Assembly: GCA_001600355.1 (NCBI GenBank)
Contig: BCJU01000001.1
Span: 827,178 to 891,177, forward strand
Length of the DNA stretch: 64,000 nt
Source of the DNA: Meira nashicola
Lineage: Eukaryota > Basidiomycota > Exobasidiomycetes > Exobasidiales > Brachybasidiaceae
Reading direction: 5' to 3'
Position 1 is the first letter of the stretch. Every line of letters begins with the position of its first letter. The position numbers and the translations under genes are program-made. The notes under the pieces were generated by a model, which was not told the DNA's origin, ran no database searches, and was given only the letters and a program-made list of their open reading frames with translations. Positions 52,867-63,285 of the stretch are shown piece after piece.

Positions 52867-55394
52867 CTAAGCACTTCTTCTTTTGATTCCCAAAGCTTCC
52901 TCCAATATACAGAATTGATAAGTCAATTCCAAAATTGTTGCATCCAAGTGAGAATCGGTAGGAACGAGATACAACAATAAAGGAAATTTGTTATTCGGAT
53001 GAGTGTACTGTAATTCAGATATAAACTTGAAACTGCTGGAAGGAGGTACTTGTTCATCCAAAGATCTTGACGTTAATAAGATAGCAGGATATTGCTTCTT
53101 GGGATTAACATTTTGTAATGGTGACCATGCTCTAACAGCATCAAATCCTTCAGGTGTTGTCACATCACCAAATTCAGCAACATTTCCTTGTCCTATCGAA
53201 GTTCGAAGTTCTAATTGAAAAACATCACAAATCGCTTCTACCATAAATGCAGCACCGATTAATCCTTCTGGAGCTTGATTGATTACTGCTCCAACTGCCA
53301 TTCCACCTACTGAAATACCTTCTAAAATAAGATTTCCTGGTGAAGTGATTTTCTTCTTGACTAAATCTTCTAAAATCGCAAGTGTATCATCAAATGTTTT
53401 CTGTTTTTTCAATCCTTGTGCTGCTTCATGCCAATCACCACCTTCATCACCGCCTCCCCTGTATAATGAATATGATATCAGTTCTAGATATCTATTGATC
53501 ATCAACCACTTCAACTCATCTTACTCCGCCCCAAACCATATATCCATCATAACTCCGAATAAAATCAAAATAGTCAGGTCTATAATAGAGATTATAAATA
53601 TCTCCGTAACTGCCATAAATGTTGACCAGAGTTGGATTTTTCCCAGTCTTTTTGATGTTTTTCCGATAAGTTAAAAAGTAAGGAACTTTTGTACCATCTT
53701 TTGATGTTGCATAAAATTCTTCAATTGCGAAATCATTTGCATTTATACCATTTATTTCTCCTATAAAAACGCTTGAAGTTTCAATTTGACCATTTTCCCA
53801 TTCAAACTCAAATATTTTACTTGGTGAATTCCAACTAAAGAATGACATGATGAGAATGTTGCTGTTCTGATCATTTCGAATATCAAAAAATGCGAGTTGT
53901 TCTGTTATAAAAGAATAAGCATTGTGTTATATAATATCTCTAAATTGTCTTTATTCACTTTTCACTCACCGTTCGGAAGTAATCGTTGAATAACTTTGCC
54001 AGTTTTAAGGTCATACAAGTATACCGTATTTTGACCATTTTCCACATAAGTCACAACACCTTTATCTCCATCTGTGATTCGAAATCCGTCATAATTGATT
54101 AGAGCATCTTTACGTTCAGCAATCACGTCTATAACTTCAGGTCGATCTTGTAATTGTGTAAAATTTTGAACTGTACGAGCTTTACTCCAATCAAGTTTAA
54201 TTTTTGCAATCTTTTTATTTTTTGAATCTTTGTTGGTTAAGAAGTAATATTCATCTTTTATAATTCCGCCAGGTAACATTGAAAAGTTATATGAAGGTGC
54301 CAAAGTGATCCATTTCATATTATTTGAAATCTTTTGTCCTTGAAGCAAAGTTGCATACGTCATCACATCATAATCAGCGTCTACAAAGAGAGAGATGATG
54401 AGCCAGCGACCATCTCTGATTAGGATATAGAAATTGTCAATGATAATGAAGTCATTGTTTTATAACTTAATTTCACTTACGGGCTTATATACGTAAAAAA
54501 ATACGAATATTCTCCAAGATCACCTGCTCGTTTTGAATCAAAAATGATTATGTCTTTTGATTGATCGGTTCCTAAAACATGATATCGAATTTTATAGCCT
54601 TGGATAGGATTTGTGCCTTCTTGTGATTCTACACTTTTAGGCGAAAATATTCCTTTGCTATCAGCCGTCCAAGAAATTTGATCTGCAGTTGAAGGGAGCA
54701 TATCTTTTAATCTGCCTTCACCTCCCTCTGGAAACGTTTTAGCATGTACTAATGGTGTATTAAAATAACGAAAGTACCATGTTCCTAATTCACTTGCTCC
54801 GACTACTAAATAACAAAAAATCTTTCCATCTGGTGAACTGTTGACGTATAAAATATTTGCACTTCCATCTGAGCTTAAAAGTGTTTCATTAAGTAACACC
54901 TTTCCTGGAGGTGTTTTGAAATTTACCTTTTTTGCTGCTTGAAATTCTTCGATCGAAGCAGTATACCAAACTGTACTTCCTGTTCCAGCACGAACGAGAC
55001 TATAAAGATAGAAAGGCTTTCCTCCTGTGTTTGAAGAAATATACTTTACGTATAAATATTTATCGTAATTGTTTGCTTCAGTAAGTGCTTGAATTGTAGC
55101 ATTCTTTCCTTTACAACCTTGAAAATAACTTTCAGTTGTCTTTGTTTGATCACTTATAAATTATTGAATCTCTTTTTCCTTTACTGATCCTTCAAGCCAA
55201 TAATATGGATCGGCGTACGTAACGTTGCCTTTTGCTTTAGCTGATTTATAAGACCATGTCTTGTTTACCCTACGGACTTTAGGATATTCAAGCTTAGAAG
55301 TAGAAGGATTTTTGTGATCGTTGCCATGACTGGGTAACACCACCAAAGCAACCAATGCAATAGCAAAGGCGAATACGTTAACGAAACAATGCAT
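52867..55394 (-). pseudogene. S9A copy 5: intron-containing, triad residues kept, but broken
   Basis: Exons on the minus strand are 55394-54481, 54415-53970, 53901-53520 and 53458-52867. Introns 1 and 2 (54480-54416, 65 nt; 53969-53902, 68 nt) have GTAAGT/GTGAGT donors and CAG acceptors. Intron 3 (53519-53459) restores the family sequence GGVRGGGDEGG only if spliced after AG at 53520, where the donor reads ATGAGT instead of GTGAGT. A TAA also interrupts exon 1 at 55161-55163. The signal peptide is present (MHCFVNVFAFAIALVALVVLPSHG). Unlike the other four copies, it keeps Ser in the elbow (EGISVGG), Asp in LDEQVPP and a His in PTDSHLDA. A minus-strand TATATAAAT (complement near 55456-55464) lies ~65 nt upstream. 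Probably a recently lost active enzyme gene. Confidence 0.75.
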
Positions 55395-55809
55395 GATGCG
55401 CTTTTGTTTGGCAGGAGATAGTTGGTGCTGTTGTAAAATGCGAAATCCAACGTTATTTATATATCCATCACTTCTTGTGACGAATCATATATTTGTTTTG
55501 AAATTACAGCGCGGTTCCGCAAGCAAGAGAAATTCAACCTTTGCTCTCCGCTGCAAATTTTGGCGCAGAGGGCCTGATTAACAAGGAACTGAAACAATTC
55601 TGATGATATCGGATGGCCAGAGCAACGCTTCAAGGATCGGGCCGCTACGAAAGATACAACGAACCATGTGAAGTGGTCAGCTGATAATGTTTGTCGATTA
55701 GCACATGAATTAGTAGAAGCGTAAAGTATCCATTCCATTAAGAGCATACAGTGAGGTAAAAAAAAAATGACGCCCCGCATATACTCTGAGATACACTGCA
55801 TTAAGCAGA
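55395..55809. promoter_or_regulatory. Promoter of S9A copy 5 and 3' region of the unknown gene
   Basis: The TATA complement is near 55456-55464. The rest is unremarkable intergenic sequence. Confidence 0.4.
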
Positions 55810-56631
55810 TTAAGCTAACACACCATTAGCTGATGATGAACTCAGGCCTAAAGCACTTGAGCCAACTTTAGCATCATCATCCAATTCCAATGGAGGAACG
55901 ATTGGCGATCTTGTTCGAGTGACCATTCCAGAACTATTTGTAGACGATCCGGTTAAGGGCATTGGACTTGTACCTCTACTTCCGTTTGCTGGCCTCCTTA
56001 GCCTTCCAGAAGATGATAAAAGTGGACTACTGACACCATTTTGTGGTTTGGTATCAGGCGTTGGAAGTGCATTATGATCGATTGCATTGTTCACATTCCT
56101 TCCATTCCCTCTTCCAGGTCTAGAAGATGTCCCGTTTGTTACTGTTGTAGTATTGCCATTTCCGTTTGTTGAATTGACGGTTGTTGGATTAGATCTGCGT
56201 GTACGATCACTTGTTGGAGGTGTACCAAATCGACTATTTCCATTCGTACTTCCATTACCATTTGCCGTTGATCTCTTTTTACACATTCCAAGTATTCCTA
56301 ATCTTTTCATCTCTTCACGTCTTTCTGCTTCACGTTGTGCTTCACGTTGCTTTGATGCTAATGCTCGGGCTGCTTCCAATTTTGCTTTATGTAATAGAGT
56401 ACCTGGTGCACCTGGATAGCGATCATTAGAAGTAGCATAAATCAATGATTGTAAAGCAGGTGTACCAAAAGTAGCCGGTGCACGATCATGCAATTCAGAA
56501 GAAGAGGATGACTGTTTATCTTCCACTTTGATTTGACTACTGCTTGAGCTGTCATTTGTGTTGTTGTTGATCGGATAAAGAGAAGCGCTTGGTGAGCGAT
56601 ACGGAATCGATTTACGACGTGCTGTCTTCAT
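55810..56631 (-). CDS. Low-complexity protein of unknown function
   Basis: A single-exon gene of 273 aa, rich in Ser, Asn, Thr, Gly and Arg. The only structured-looking part is residues ~60-120: TPALQSLIYATSNDRYPGAPGTLLHKAKLEAARALASKQREAQREAERREEMKRLGI, with a predicted helix of alternating charge. The N-terminus (MKTARRKSIPYRSPS) and several RRS/KKR clusters could act as nuclear signals. TP and SP dipeptides suggest phosphorylation. I do not recognise a family. Coding status rests on the long open frame, a proper ATG and consistent composition. Confidence 0.6.
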   Translation of the reverse strand: MKTARRKSIPYRSPSASLYPINNNTNDSSSSSQIKVEDKQSSSSSELHDRAPATFGTPALQSLIYATSNDRYPGAPGTLLHKAKLEAARALASKQREAQREAERREEMKRLGILGMCKKRSTANGNGSTNGNSRFGTPPTSDRTRRSNPTTVNSTNGNGNTTTVTNGTSSRPGRGNGRNVNNAIDHNALPTPDTKPQNGVSSPLLSSSGRLRRPANGSRGTSPMPLTGSSTNSSGMVTRTRSPIVPPLELDDDAKVGSSALGLSSSSANGVLA

Positions 56632-57559
56632 ATTGATGGAATTCTTTGCTAATTTGAGTTGATCGTAGATGGTGAAAAGAAGCTTTACCTAGCTCCTCCT
56701 TTTGTTGATCACCGCAAAGTTGAATTCTTGAATGGAGGCTTGGGCTTTTTGTGTTACATGCATGTACAGGTCAGATGCATTACACGAATTTTTATCAAAA
56801 ACAAAATGCACTTTATCACTCTCCCCCGCCCTCTACAGTAGTTTCAGATCTGCACATACCAAATCATTTCGCGTCCTCATGTACCGCTTCCCTCGAGCAG
56901 CTCAATGGAAAAACCTTAAAAAAATGCCGACGCGTAAAAAATGCTAATGTTGATCACATAATCAATGAAATCAAAAAGAAAAACATGCATGTTTGATCAA
57001 CCTCTTTCTTCTTCAGAGTGAAAAAGGACTATGTTAACAAAATCACAGATTCTGTCAAAAGATGTTGATAAAATGAAATCGTATAAAATAACACAAGATT
57101 GACTCACAGACTGAAACTCGTGTGCAGAAGCACAATTATTGAACCTTGATTCAACACGTGAGAGCAATTTTGTGTTCAATGCAACAATCAGACGCGTTAA
57201 AATAATGCATTTTTATCATCATCAAACCTTCCTTTCCTTCACTCATTTCCGCAACCTTTATTGTAGGTACAAGAATAAAGACTTTTTTCTACGACTTGTA
57301 CCTCTATCATGGTTGCCAGAAAGATTCATGAAAATACAAATGAAAGAGCGATGTGATTAAAATGCATTTTCGGACCTCAGTTGCTGTTTATGTTGTTTCA
57401 CATTGCTCATACATTTTGCATTCCAGAGATGTACTTTTACCAAAAATGCAATCATTAAAATCAGTAGAGGTTCTCTCCTTTTGTATGACTTGACTTTATA
57501 TGACCAGGAAAAACAGCAAAAAAAAGAGAGATCGTATCGATCCGTCAGGAGCTAACTGA
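56632..57559. other. Intergenic region upstream of the tRNA
   Basis: About 930 bp of AT-rich sequence with no supported gene. An A-run near 57518-57525 reads as a T-run on the minus strand after the tRNA 3' end and fits an RNA polymerase III terminator. Confidence 0.45.
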
Positions 57560-57677
57560 CGACAACTACAGGATTCGAACCTGTGCAGGCAGAGCCCATT
57601 GGTTTAGCACGATTACCCTCGCAAGACGAGGTCGAAATAATTCGAGACCAACCCATTAGCCACTTTGGTAAGTTGCC
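57560..57677 (-). tRNA. tRNA-Ser(CGA) with a 36-nt intron
   Basis: On the minus strand the acceptor stem GGCAACT pairs with AGTTGTC (one G-U), with discriminator G at 57560. The D arm is CCA/TGG. The anticodon stem TTGGT pairs with ACCAA. The loop CTCGAA, closed by A, gives anticodon CGA (57644-57642). The intron is 57640-57605, at the canonical position after base 37. A 14-nt long variable arm (TGGGCTCTGCCTGC) marks a type II tRNA and is serine-like. The T arm is ACAGG-TTCGAAT-CCTGT. All stems close, so the call is firm. It decodes UCG. A T-run follows within ~45 nt. Confidence 0.95.
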
Positions 57678-57823
57678 TTCCCGAGCACCTTGAAAGGAAT
57701 GCTTTAGCACATATAAACCTTAATTGTTGTGTGCAGCTTTTACAGTCGTATTTGCGCGCCAATTTCAAGAATGTCATGTCATGTCAAATCAAAACATAAT
57801 CAATTCAAAGTTGCTTACGTAGT

Positions 57824-59923
57824 CTAAATCGGTAAAATGGTAGGAATGGTTTCCGAATTGCCAAAAATTTCATCGAGATCATCATCCCATGCGTCCAACG
57901 CTTTTTGTAATTCGTTAGAGTTGATTTCACGTAAGGTTGATAGGATACTAGGGTCTTTTTCCATTTGTACATCAAGCGGTGTGATTGGAGTTGAAATCGA
58001 AGAAGAAAAAGTAGTCGTCATGTGAGTGGTATCAGATTCATTATCGATTGTTGTAGAATTGAGACATTTCGGACCAATGATGGAAAATTGCAATTGCGAA
58101 AGATCCACCAACTCTTTCGAATTGAGAATTTCTGATGCTATTTCTTCGCCCTGTTGCACCACTTTCGACTTCATCAAAAAGGAATGAAGTAATTGGCATA
58201 CTTCTTTCACACCCCGACTTACACGTTGTAGCTCACTCCTTCTCGTCATCAATACTAGCGTGTTTCGACCTTGACAAATGGCATGAAAACAATTGACCAA
58301 ATGATTATAATCATCCACTTTTAGCCATTGCATAGGCATTCCAACATCTTGCATAGGTACGAACCAAGGCTCGATTGCTTTAATCAGATCTATCAATTGA
58401 TCATGCATAAACTTTGGCGTGAAAATCCAACTACAACGGCAAGTAGCCACCCAAGAAGCACAATTCTTTCTTCCTTCTTCCAATAGATCTATTTTGGCTA
58501 TATTTCTTCTCTTTTCCAACATCCAATTGATTGTTTGTTGTGAAATAGAATATTGATCTTTGAAAACCTTATTTGCATAGAGTTCACATACTTTTGTCCT
58601 GAATCCTGTTCGAATATGCTGAAGTGTGATTTGCAACATTGCACTTTGTCCACCGCGAAAGTACTTTCTCACGTTGAGATCGGCAATCTCTTCTCCAAGT
58701 TCAAAATGTTCTTTATCAAAATCGGAAACGAGATAACGAGCAACGTCAGTACTTTCATATGTGATCTTTTGAGACATACTGGCCAGCAAATCGTAATAGC
58801 GACCAATCAAAATCCCAATCTTAGCCTGCATAAAAGCAAACTTGCTCAAGACAGGAAGGTGTACCTGTGTTTTTGTGGTACACATACATGTGTTTGCAGT
58901 ATTTGAGTCTGATAATAGACTATTCAAAGAAATATGACTTTGATCCTCCCCACGTAGACAGATACGATAATCTTCTGCTTTGAATCTCGCTGGACTTCCA
59001 CTGTACCATGATCTGACACGTTCTTTTTCGAAAAAACTCCAAAATATTCGATAAATGAGAAGATCTCTCTCTTGTTCCATAATCGTATCATTACGAACGC
59101 CTCGTCTTTGAACGAAAGGTTCACGATGCATACCTGCTTTCTCTAATCCTTCGATTGCAATTATGACACTGCTATCCAAGAAACCTATTGTCCCCGAATT
59201 CTTTTGAAATACGTGTATCATCATAAAAGCAGCAAAATGTTCTGGAGGCCATTCGTTTGTACTTTGAAACCATTCAGGATATGAAAAGATCTCTACTGTG
59301 AGTCTGAATGCTTCTTGGGCCAAAATATCGGCAGTGTATAAGCTGTTGTCCTTCGAATACTCCATTAAGATCACTTCCACTTCGGTAGGAACCATTTGTG
59401 CAGTAATTGCGATGACGATGTATGCTAATGGTTCTAATGCGTCCCATAGAATTGGCGACACTTCCCTGCTTGGTTGACATGGATGCGTTGCAATCGTTCG
59501 ATCCATACGTGTATCTTTTAGAAGATCTCCTATCCAATCTACAAGATTAATATAAAGCGAAAATATTCGCAAGAGGAAGAAAGGTGCTTCGATCAACTGA
59601 TTAAAATGTGAACTCCCACCCTTTTGCCATCTTTTTGGAATTTGTTTAGTCAACGCTGTTGCGATGAATGCATCTACGTCAATATCAGCTACAGAAAGAG
59701 CTTTGTTGTTGTAGTGCTCAGAAGTTTCTCTTGTATTCGCGCATTGACGTTCTTTCGTAACATTTGCTTTCTTGAAGGAGCATTCAGCATTGTCCTTAAC
59801 GCATCTTCCACATGGCTCTTCGCGATCACACTTTCGTTTATGAATCCTACATCGATCGCATGATAATTGTGATCGCTTTCTGACTTGTTTCACTGAAGCA
59901 GATTTATCTTTTTGCCGAACCAT
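57824..59923 (-). CDS. Zn2Cys6 transcription factor
   Basis: A single-exon gene of 699 aa. The binuclear zinc cluster is at residues 22-48: C22-X2-C25-X6-C32-X5-C38-X2-C41-X6-C48, within LSCDRCRIHKRKCDREEPCGRC. A basic stretch (KQVRKRSQ) precedes it. The middle resembles the fungal-specific regulatory domain, with helical repeats such as FAAFMMIHVFQKNSGTIGFLDSSVIIAIEGLEKAGMHREPF and ERDLLIYRIFWSFFEKERVRSWYSGSPARF. The C-terminus is acidic (WDDDLDEIFGNSE), as in activation regions. Target genes are unknown. It is divergent from the aldo-keto reductase with 388 bp between starts, so local control of that gene is possible but not shown. Confidence 0.9.
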   Translation of the reverse strand: MVRQKDKSASVKQVRKRSQLSCDRCRIHKRKCDREEPCGRCVKDNAECSFKKANVTKERQCANTRETSEHYNNKALSVADIDVDAFIATALTKQIPKRWQKGGSSHFNQLIEAPFFLLRIFSLYINLVDWIGDLLKDTRMDRTIATHPCQPSREVSPILWDALEPLAYIVIAITAQMVPTEVEVILMEYSKDNSLYTADILAQEAFRLTVEIFSYPEWFQSTNEWPPEHFAAFMMIHVFQKNSGTIGFLDSSVIIAIEGLEKAGMHREPFVQRRGVRNDTIMEQERDLLIYRIFWSFFEKERVRSWYSGSPARFKAEDYRICLRGEDQSHISLNSLLSDSNTANTCMCTTKTQVHLPVLSKFAFMQAKIGILIGRYYDLLASMSQKITYESTDVARYLVSDFDKEHFELGEEIADLNVRKYFRGGQSAMLQITLQHIRTGFRTKVCELYANKVFKDQYSISQQTINWMLEKRRNIAKIDLLEEGRKNCASWVATCRCSWIFTPKFMHDQLIDLIKAIEPWFVPMQDVGMPMQWLKVDDYNHLVNCFHAICQGRNTLVLMTRRSELQRVSRGVKEVCQLLHSFLMKSKVVQQGEEIASEILNSKELVDLSQLQFSIIGPKCLNSTTIDNESDTTHMTTTFSSSISTPITPLDVQMEKDPSILSTLREINSNELQKALDAWDDDLDEIFGNSETIPTILPI

Positions 59924-60311
59924 CCTAATGCTGAGTTAGATGGATGTCATGGTGGAGAAAGGGATGAAAGATGCGGAATTGAAAATAATGTCCGCGTATA
60001 AATTTTGACACGTAATTTTTACAGTTTTGGCGCGTCAACTGTGTCTAAAAGCTCCAGGAGTTAAACAGGAGTTAAGATTGTTGCGCGTGTGGGGCTTGCC
60101 AGTTGAAATTACAAATTTTTCTTTTTCTCCGCAAATTATCGGATATAAGTAAGCAATTGCGTTGATGTATATGAGAAACGCAAAGAAGGTAAGATGAACG
60201 GAAGAAAAGGTATATAAAGAGGCCAAAAAGTTGCCCTTCGTCACAAAATAAAATATCCAACACTTCATCTTAAAATAACTTCTAAACACTTTACCCAAAC
60301 ATATCTATAAA
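59924..60311. promoter_or_regulatory. Divergent promoter, Zn2Cys6 factor / aldo-keto reductase
   Basis: A TATA box TATATAAA is at 60211-60218, about 95 nt before the reductase ATG. No symmetric CGG pair typical of Zn2Cys6 binding sites was found by eye. Confidence 0.45.
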
Positions 60312-61256
60312 ATGGTAAAAACAATCGTGGGCGTTATGGGCGCTTCCCCTTTCAAAGTTTCATCCTCAATGTCTAATTCTCAACAAATTGATGCTTTCCT
60401 TCAAATTTGCTCACAAAAAGGTGTGAATGAAATCGATACCGCACGTGTATATTTGGATGGAGAGTCAGAAAGAATGTTAGGTCAAGTAAATGCATGTAAA
60501 CGTTTTCAAATCAGTACAAAAGCAAATATTAATATGAACGGATCATTTCTTAAACATGAAATGGTACTAGAAAGTGCTAATGAAAGCTTGAAGAATTTGC
60601 AAACTGATCAAGTAGATATTTATTATCTTCACAGACCTGATCGTACAACGCCAATCGAAGAAACTCTTGAAGCGATCAATGAATTATACACTCAAGGTAA
60701 ATTTAAACGATTTGGTATTTCCAATTATCGTGTAGATGAATTGGAAAATATGATTGAAATCTGTCAAAAGAAAGGTTATGTTTTACCAACAGTATATCAA
60801 GGAAACTATAACGCGATCGCTCGTATTCCTGAAATAGAATTATTTCCAGTCTTACGCAAATATGGAATCGCATTTTATGGTTTTGGTGCAACTGCAGGTG
60901 GTTTATTAGCAAAACCAATCGAAGATTTAAAGAATCCTAAAGAAGGTGGCAGATGGGATGTTTTACCTTTGCTTCCAAATCATTACGGTAAAGAATCAAT
61001 CTTTTCTGCCGTTGAAAAGTTGCACGAAATATGTAAAGAAGGAAATGTTTCCATCTTGGAAGCAAGTTTACGATGGGAAAAATATCATTCAGCTTTAAGT
61101 GAAAAAGATGGTATCTTATTAGGAGCTTCTTCATCTAAACAGATTGAAGAAAATCTTGAAGCGATTCAAAAAGGTCCATTAACCAATACCCTCGTACAAG
61201 CTTATGAAGAGATGTGGAAGACGATCAAGTCGGAAGCACCTAATTATCATGTTTGA
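60312..61256 (+). CDS. Aldo-keto reductase (AKR7/aflatoxin-aldehyde-reductase-like)
   Basis: A single-exon gene of 314 aa. The catalytic tetrad is visible: Asp and Tyr in EIDTARVYLDG, Lys in QISTKANI, and His in IYYLHRPDR. GESERMLGQ, KFKRFGISNYRVDEL, YQGNYNAIAR and FYGFGATAGGLLA are typical of the AKR7 group, which reduces dicarbonyls and aldehydes with NADPH. Near the C-terminus, ILLGASSSKQIEENLEA fits the cofactor phosphate-binding region. The length is normal. The physiological substrate is unknown; detoxification of reactive aldehydes is likely. Confidence 0.9.
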   Translation: MVKTIVGVMGASPFKVSSSMSNSQQIDAFLQICSQKGVNEIDTARVYLDGESERMLGQVNACKRFQISTKANINMNGSFLKHEMVLESANESLKNLQTDQVDIYYLHRPDRTTPIEETLEAINELYTQGKFKRFGISNYRVDELENMIEICQKKGYVLPTVYQGNYNAIARIPEIELFPVLRKYGIAFYGFGATAGGLLAKPIEDLKNPKEGGRWDVLPLLPNHYGKESIFSAVEKLHEICKEGNVSILEASLRWEKYHSALSEKDGILLGASSSKQIEENLEAIQKGPLTNTLVQAYEEMWKTIKSEAPNYHV

Positions 61257-61536
61257 TTTATGAATGTATGCACTCCTTTTCATTATGCTCTTGAATAAAT
61301 GCTATCTCCCCGCGCCTCTTCTATTCCCCTCCACTTCGGTGTAACTTGTGTGCGCATTTCTTCTGCTTTGATGCATCCTTACCCAAACAGATGCATACAA
61401 TCTAACAACCAAAATTTCTTGTCCTCTTCGCCCTACGTCATGATTCACCCTCTCTAAGTAATAACGCTAAAACATTCAATGTACCTGACATAAATGAGAA
61501 TAAAAATGTTTACTTCTAACAATCACAATAATAATC

Positions 61537-61983
61537 ATGTCAAAACCAAACAACGTAAACGAAGATCCACATTTCCCAGGAGATGGATCAATTGCAACAG
61601 GAGTAGTAAATAAAGGACCTGGAGCAACAGCAGAAAATCCAGGAGGTGTTCATCCAACAACAGATGCAAAGAGTGGAAGTTATATGCCTGAACGTAAAGA
61701 AGGTCAACAAGGTCCTTCAATCTTTCATGCGATCGAAAATCCATATGCACTTAAAGAATCATTGAATAAGCTAGAATCAGCTTTAGATGAAGTGATTGAA
61801 TTATTCAAAGGTGAAGGAACAACTTTATCCAAAGATGGTGATTTTGCACAAGGAAAAGCAGGGTGAGTAAAGAAGGAAGAATTTATCGGCGAATATATAC
61901 TAATGTCTTTCTCATCTGACAGAATCAACAAATTCTTACAATGGCGTAAGGAAATTGAAGATATTAAAGCAGGAAAAGAGTAA
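61537..61983 (+). CDS. Small hydrophilic protein of unknown function, two exons
   Basis: Exons are 61537-61862 and 61923-61983. The 60-nt intron (GTGAGT, branch-like TACTAAT, GACAG) splits a Gly codon, and splicing adds 20 residues ending WRKEIEDIKAGKE; without it the frame would stop at once. The product is 128 aa. The first ~60 residues are Gly/Pro/Asn-rich and acidic, followed by a helical part (NPYALKESLNKLESALDEVIELFKGEG). It has no signal peptide or membrane segment. I do not recognise the family; it resembles short stress-type proteins only in composition. Confidence 0.65.
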
Positions 61984-62146
61984 ACAATCGTAAAAAAAGG
62001 CATTTTCTGTATTCATTTCGCATCAAAATGGTAATCATAATTTACACGAAGACGCTTTTTTTAAGGTGGCGAGAAAAGTATGTTGATGAATATGGTATCG
62101 AAAGATGTCCGAGAGTAAGAAAACAAAATCCTCAGCTATTCTTCCA

Positions 62147-62871
62147 TCACTTTCTCTGCTGCTGTTCAACAACCTCTTGTCCTTTTGCTTGTGTGTCAAG
62201 AGCATATTGTTTACCTGCACTTCCAGCTTGCTCTGCCAAATCTTTTCCTTTTTCACTTGCTCGGCCTAATAATGATTTACCTTTAGCTTCCAACTTTTCC
62301 GCTTTATTTTCTCCTTTTCCTGCTAATTCTTTACCTTCATCCACTAATCCTTGTAATCCATCACCTTGAGCAAAGAATGTAATCAAACCACCCGCTCCTC
62401 CTAAACCTGCACCACCAAGTAATCCATTAATCAAACCTGCCCTCCTGAGGAATAAAGCAGGCGTGAGAAGTGATCCAACCAAAGCACCAACTAAGAATAA
62501 ATCATCTTGACGAACTTGTTTGGCATCACGTCGGAGTTTGAATGTACGTGAAGCAGTTGCAGCGGAGTTTTCTTGAGAAGTTATTCCATATGCTGTTGCC
62601 GTTCCTGCTGCACCTCCAATAAGTGGTACAGTCCAACTGAAAAAAGAATGAATGAATCGTCAGTAATTAGCACATTGCTTGAATCCTACCCAGAATATAC
62701 TCACTTATACCGGACTAGACTTCGAATGCTGAATTGTCCTTTCCTGATCGCACTCAAAGCATATAGTGGAGTAGCAGCAAGAGTTGCTAATTCCAATCCT
62801 GTCAATCCATACCTTTGTGCAAAGTATGATTTCTCTCCCTCAAGGACATTTAGTTTGCTAGACGATGACAT
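62147..62871 (-). CDS. Small multi-pass membrane protein with an amphipathic tail, unknown
   Basis: A two-exon gene on the minus strand: exon 1 is 62871-62705 and exon 2 is 62636-62147. The 68-nt intron (GTGAGT...TTTCAG) is phase 2 and joins RYN-WTVPL. The product is 218 aa. Hydrophobic segments lie near residues 23-43 (GLTGLELATLAATPLYALSA), 57-75 (TVPLIGGAAGTATAYGI), 104-122 (LFLVGALVGSLLTPALFL) and 124-146 (Gly-rich GLLGGAGLGGAGGLITFF). Residues ~150-215 are a Lys/Glu/Gly/Ala-rich amphipathic region. The Gly-rich hairpin suggests an organelle membrane protein, possibly mitochondrial; this is inference. No family recognised. Confidence 0.65.
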
Positions 62872-63285
62872 CTTTGCTTTTATGAAATGGTATAATGTGG
62901 TTTGGAAAGAAAGAGAGAGAACTCTTTAACGTTTACGCGCAGCCTTCTATGTATGAGCGGGGGAGGAAAAGTGGAGAATTGCAGAGCTTTTTTTTTGCAA
63001 GGCAGTGTCTAATCCGATCTTTACCGTTAAGATGTTGCCCCTTCAGGCTTTGCGATTCGCGCCCGCACAAAACACGCTAAATTGACAAAGCTCTATTTTG
63101 ACAGGCCTGCCCCGACGCTTCATTGTAAGATAGTTTAAGAAAAGTTCTTCTTGCTTATTTGCTATACATCCGTCATTCTCTCCCAATTGTGATCGTGAAT
63201 AGGCGACACGTTCTATCAGCATAAATATTTCATCAAAACTCTCTTTAATCACATCCCTCATTCTCCCCGTTCAACATCATTCATC
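62872..63285. promoter_or_regulatory. Divergent promoter, membrane protein / Smr gene
   Basis: About 414 bp between divergent starts. No clear TATA or CCAAT box was found. Pyrimidine-rich sequence with CATCA repeats precedes the Smr start. Confidence 0.35.

Noticed and set aside
47519..55394. Alternative genetic code with TAA as glutamine
   Set aside because: SSB1, the MAPEG gene and the SLC25 carrier end at TAA exactly where the family ends, and no other gene in the window has internal TAA.
47519..55394. Classic RIP (C-to-T mutation of duplicates) as the cause of the stops
   Set aside because: No TGG-to-TAG/TGA changes accompany the CAA-to-TAA changes, and some stops seem to replace GAA or AAA, which need transversions.
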